Origin: Entomomonas sp945283395
GTDB taxonomy: Bacteria; Pseudomonadota; Gammaproteobacteria; Pseudomonadales; Pseudomonadaceae
Reading direction: 5' to 3'
DNA length: 15,834 bases
Assembly: GCA_946480835.1 (NCBI GenBank)
Contig: CAMLLC010000026.1
Span: forward strand, 1 to 15,834
Of the stretch, positions 13,362-15,834 are shown piece by piece (position 1 is the stretch's first letter; every line of letters begins with the position of its first letter). Under the pieces are notes generated by a model. It saw only the letters and a program-made list of their open reading frames with translations, did not search any database and was not told where the DNA came from. The translations under genes were made by a program, and so were the position numbers.

Positions 13362-13664
13362 TTATTAATAAGCATAGTACCATTAGATTAGTTAGTCAAT
13401 CCTTGTTCAACACCGTCCAAGCCCTATTAAGAGACTAAATAGCGGGTTATAAAGCCTTTATTAAGGCACCGCTACCCTTTTGATTTTGTGTTTCAATAGC
13501 TTAAAACAAGCAATAAAACGGTTTAATCGGGTTATTAAATGGTAAGACCAGCACTTTAATAGTTAGCTATTGGTGAATAGTCTTTTAGATAGTTTAATTA
13601 ATAGCGAATCTTTAAGAGCTATTTGTGTTTTAATCTTAATCCTCTTTTTATTGAACCAGCGCAA

Positions 13665-13674
13665 AAACGCGCGC
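13665..13674. repeat. Right copy of a 10-bp GC-rich direct repeat
   Basis: Same AAACGCGCGC as at 9805-9814, again 9-10 bases after TTGAAC. It lies beyond the C4-like leader and before the second vgrG, where a right boundary of the satellite would be expected. Speculative. Confidence 0.3.
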
Positions 13675-13737
13675 GTGCGCGTGAGAAGCCCACCAATAAC
13701 CGCTTGAACCTAAACAATCACAGTCAATTATAGAAAG

Positions 13738-13757
13738 TATTAGACTTTAGTCTAATA
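13738..13757. promoter_or_regulatory. 20-bp palindrome upstream of the second vgrG
   Basis: TATTAGACTTTAGTCTAATA is a perfect palindrome 111 bases before the vgrG ATG. It could be an operator for a dimeric repressor or a small hairpin; no regulator gene is present to pair it with. Confidence 0.4.
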
Positions 13758-13868
13758 ATCAAAAACCTTGTTAAAGTGCTTTGTTGGTGCTAAATTGCTT
13801 ATAGTCAAATCAAACTGTTTGTTGATTGATATTGATATAACTTAATAAAGCCCCTAGAGGTAAAAAGG

Positions 13869-15834
13869 ATGTTTGAGCCTGCTAATAGTACCCATTTCTA
13901 TTTTGATGTACAGGGATTGGATACTTCTGCTAAATTGCAAGTGCTATCTTTTGAAGGTGTAGAGGCAATTAGCAGTGATTATGCTGTTGAGATCACGTTA
14001 GTCTGTGATCATCTACGTTTTGATATCACAAAATTACTGACCAAACCTGCTTTTTTATCATTTGATGGTGATAAATCAACGGGGATTCATGGAACTATTC
14101 AGTCTGTTAAAAGAGCAGCCATAGGAAATCACTACGCGACGTTTAAAGTTATACTTACCCCAACGCTTACTCACCTTAAAAAAAGAGTCAATCAAAGAGT
14201 TTTTCGTACTAAAACCGTACCTCAAATCATTAGTACTATTTTAAGTGAATATGGTTTAGCTGAAGGACAAGATTTTAGCTTTAGGTTAAAAGATAGCAGT
14301 GTTTATACGGTGAGGGAATACACTACTCAATACGATCAATCCGATTACGACTTTATTAATCATTTAGCCGAAAGCGAAGGCTTATTTTATTACTTTACCC
14401 ATACTAAAGAAGGACATGTTATTACTTTTGCTGATGCTAACCCTTTCTTTGATAGTTTAGCAGATGCTATTAGGTATCAAGTCGATACGGGTCTACATAC
14501 TGATCAAAGAGTGATAAAGCGCTTTGATATCAATGTATCGAGTTGTACTACAGAAGCCAGCTTTAGACAGTACAACTTTGTCAATATGAAGATTCCTGAA
14601 GGTAATGCTAAAGGAACTCAGAGTGAGAAAGAAAATCAAGCCATAGAGCCCTCATTAGAAAGTTACGATTATCCTAGTAGGCATTTGAATAAAAAAGAGG
14701 GTGATAGATTATCCCTTATAGAAATAGAAAGACTAAGAGCTAGCCAAGTATTAGCAGAAGCCGATAGTGATGTGGTAGGTTTACATGCAGGGTTATTTAT
14801 CTCCCTTAGCAACCACCCCCTACCTGATACCGAACAACCTTGGTTAATCAGAGAAATACGTCATGCAGGGAAACAACCCAGTGTATTAGAAGCCTTTGGC
14901 GATACTAGCACAGCCAATATCACCACCTCAACCAGCCAACTATCCAACTACTTCAACTATCCTTTATCCGAAGCCTTAGAATTTCCTTTAGAAGACTTTA
15001 ACCAAGGCTATAGAAATGTCTCTATTCTATCGCCAAGAGATGTACCCTACAGACCACAAAAACTTCATCCCAAACCCAAAGTATTGGGCTCACAAACAGC
15101 TATCATCTGTGGTGCAGCTGGAGAAGAAATATATTGCGATCAATATGGCCGTGTAAAAATTCAATGTCACTGGGACAGAGAAGGCCAATACAACGAAGAC
15201 TCCTCTGATTGGGTGAGAGTAGCCAGTAACTGGGCGGGTAATGGATTTGGTACAGTCGTTATCCCTAGAGTAGGTATGGAAGTACTCATAGAGTACCAAG
15301 AGGGAGATCCTGATTTTCCCCTTGTTGTAGGTGCTTTACATAATGGCAAAAACAAAGTTCCCTATGATCTGCCCGCTAACAAAACCAGATCAGTATTCAA
15401 AACCTCCAGTTCAAAAGGTGGTATAGGCTCTAATGAATTTAGAATAGAAGATAAAGCTGGCGCAGAACAAATCTTTGTTCAGGCACAAAAAGACTTTGAC
15501 CAACTCACCAAAAACAACCACACCGTACAGGTTAACAACAACAGCCATCTACAAGTACAAAATGAACATTCTGAAACCATCAAGAAAAACAGATACACCA
15601 AAAATGAAAGTGAAGAGCATCATTTAACTCAGTTAGATAGAAAAACTCAAATCATGATGAATGATTATAAAGAGGTTTCACTTTCAGAACATACCACTAT
15701 TGGTACTATACAGACTATTGAAGCAGGCCAAGAGATTCATCTTAAAGCGGGCATGCAATGTGTAATAGATGGAGGGCTTAGCCTTACCCTAAAAGCAGGC
15801 GGACAACATATCGTATTAAACTCTGCGGGTATTT
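13869..15834 (+). CDS. vgrG: Second T6SS VgrG (TssI), cut by the window end
   Basis: The ATG at 13869 follows AGAGG at 8 bases. The frame is open for 655 codons to the window edge. It starts 'MFEPANSTHFYFDVQGLD', parallel to the first VgrG. The gp27-like part includes 'YEQSD'-type 'YDQSDYDFINHLAESEGLFY'. The gp5-like OB domain is 'GEEIYCDQYGRVKIQCHWD', 'WVRVASNWAG', 'IPRVGMEVLIEYQEGDPDFP', 'GALHNGKNKVPYDLP'. It continues into a repetitive beta-prism region ('NNHTVQVNNNSHLQVQNEH' to 'LKAGGQHIVLNS'). Unlike the first VgrG, which has the 'GHGFELRTDDWGAIRAG' DUF2345 type, this one has the common 'SSSKGG-x-x-NE-x-R-x-EDKAG' spike type. The two therefore share the base but not the tip, as expected when different cargo is carried. 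Its own cargo genes should lie beyond the window. No damage is seen. Confidence 0.93.
   Translation, partial: MFEPANSTHFYFDVQGLDTSAKLQVLSFEGVEAISSDYAVEITLVCDHLRFDITKLLTKPAFLSFDGDKSTGIHGTIQSVKRAAIGNHYATFKVILTPTLTHLKKRVNQRVFRTKTVPQIISTILSEYGLAEGQDFSFRLKDSSVYTVREYTTQYDQSDYDFINHLAESEGLFYYFTHTKEGHVITFADANPFFDSLADAIRYQVDTGLHTDQRVIKRFDINVSSCTTEASFRQYNFVNMKIPEGNAKGTQSEKENQAIEPSLESYDYPSRHLNKKEGDRLSLIEIERLRASQVLAEADSDVVGLHAGLFISLSNHPLPDTEQPWLIREIRHAGKQPSVLEAFGDTSTANITTSTSQLSNYFNYPLSEALEFPLEDFNQGYRNVSILSPRDVPYRPQKLHPKPKVLGSQTAIICGAAGEEIYCDQYGRVKIQCHWDREGQYNEDSSDWVRVASNWAGNGFGTVVIPRVGMEVLIEYQEGDPDFPLVVGALHNGKNKVPYDLPANKTRSVFKTSSSKGGIGSNEFRIEDKAGAEQIFVQAQKDFDQLTKNNHTVQVNNNSHLQVQNEHSETIKKNRYTKNESEEHHLTQLDRKTQIMMNDYKEVSLSEHTTIGTIQTIEAGQEIHLKAGMQCVIDGGLSLTLKAGGQHIVLNSAGI

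Larger units (their letters stand above)
13362..13868. other. Gene-free region between the satellite leader and the second vgrG
   Basis: No coding frame with a credible start is seen. It contains a 17-base alternating purine-pyrimidine run (13667-13683, ACGCGCGCGTGCGCGTG), of a type that can favour left-handed DNA, and a 20-bp palindrome at 13738-13757. It probably includes the end of the satellite and the promoter of the second vgrG; I could not choose a convincing promoter. Confidence 0.5.

Noticed and set aside
15090..15355. Two antisense frames inside the second vgrG
   Set aside because: They lie opposite the conserved gp5-like domain and have no own start signals.
1..15834. CRISPR arrays and insertion sequences
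   Set aside because: No regularly spaced repeats and no transposase-like frames or terminal inverted repeats were seen; the only recombinases are the two integrases.

Overview
The window looks like an accessory (genomic-island) stretch of a low-GC gammaproteobacterium. The type VI secretion VgrG proteins, P4-type tyrosine integrases, a PFGI-1-like conjugative-element protein and a DUF4123 adaptor fit a host-associated group such as Orbaceae (Gilliamella/Frischella-like) or a relative. That placement is an impression from protein style and base composition, not a demonstrated assignment.

Layout. (1) 1-2137, minus strand: a C-terminally truncated ICE protein of the TIGR03757 type, a ParD/ParE toxin-antitoxin pair with a perfect 35-bp palindromic operator, and a run of small unrecognised genes, one split by a frameshift. 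(2) 2184-8192, plus strand: a compact T6SS cargo operon with vgrG, a DUF4123 adaptor, a protein built of two diverged copies of one ~70-residue domain, a putative effector with a His-Gly/Ala-Cys signature like clan CD (caspase-like) cysteine peptidases, and a secreted Sel1-like protein that is the likely immunity factor. The vgrG has an in-frame TAA that separates the last ~100 codons. (3) 8289-11271: two divergent P4-type integrase genes separated by 415 bp holding arm-type repeats and a possible attachment site; each has a one-base deficit in a homopolymer near its 5' end. (4) 11333-13361: remains of a P4-like satellite: two tandem degenerate copies of the tail of one unknown protein, a TubC-docking-like protein, a small membrane/BamE-like gene broken by TAG, a frameshifted small gene, and upstream of it a structured leader with the arrangement of C4-type antisense RNAs (one antisense segment, two alternative target copies, one next to the ribosome binding site). 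(5) 13362-13868: gene-free DNA with a 20-bp palindrome and an alternating GC tract. (6) 13869-15834: a second vgrG, intact as far as it goes, cut by the window end.

How the parts fit: the plus-strand operon would load a toxin onto a VgrG spike (adaptor plus a dedicated chaperone-like partner) and protect the producer with a periplasmic immunity protein. It sits next to integrases, as expected of mobile effector cargo. The window is unusually rich in broken genes: four clear one-base homopolymer frameshifts, at least two single in-frame stops in otherwise conserved frames, and one multiply stopped relic. Either the region is decaying (or some tracts are phase-variable), or part of this is homopolymer error in the assembly. 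Raw reads would decide.
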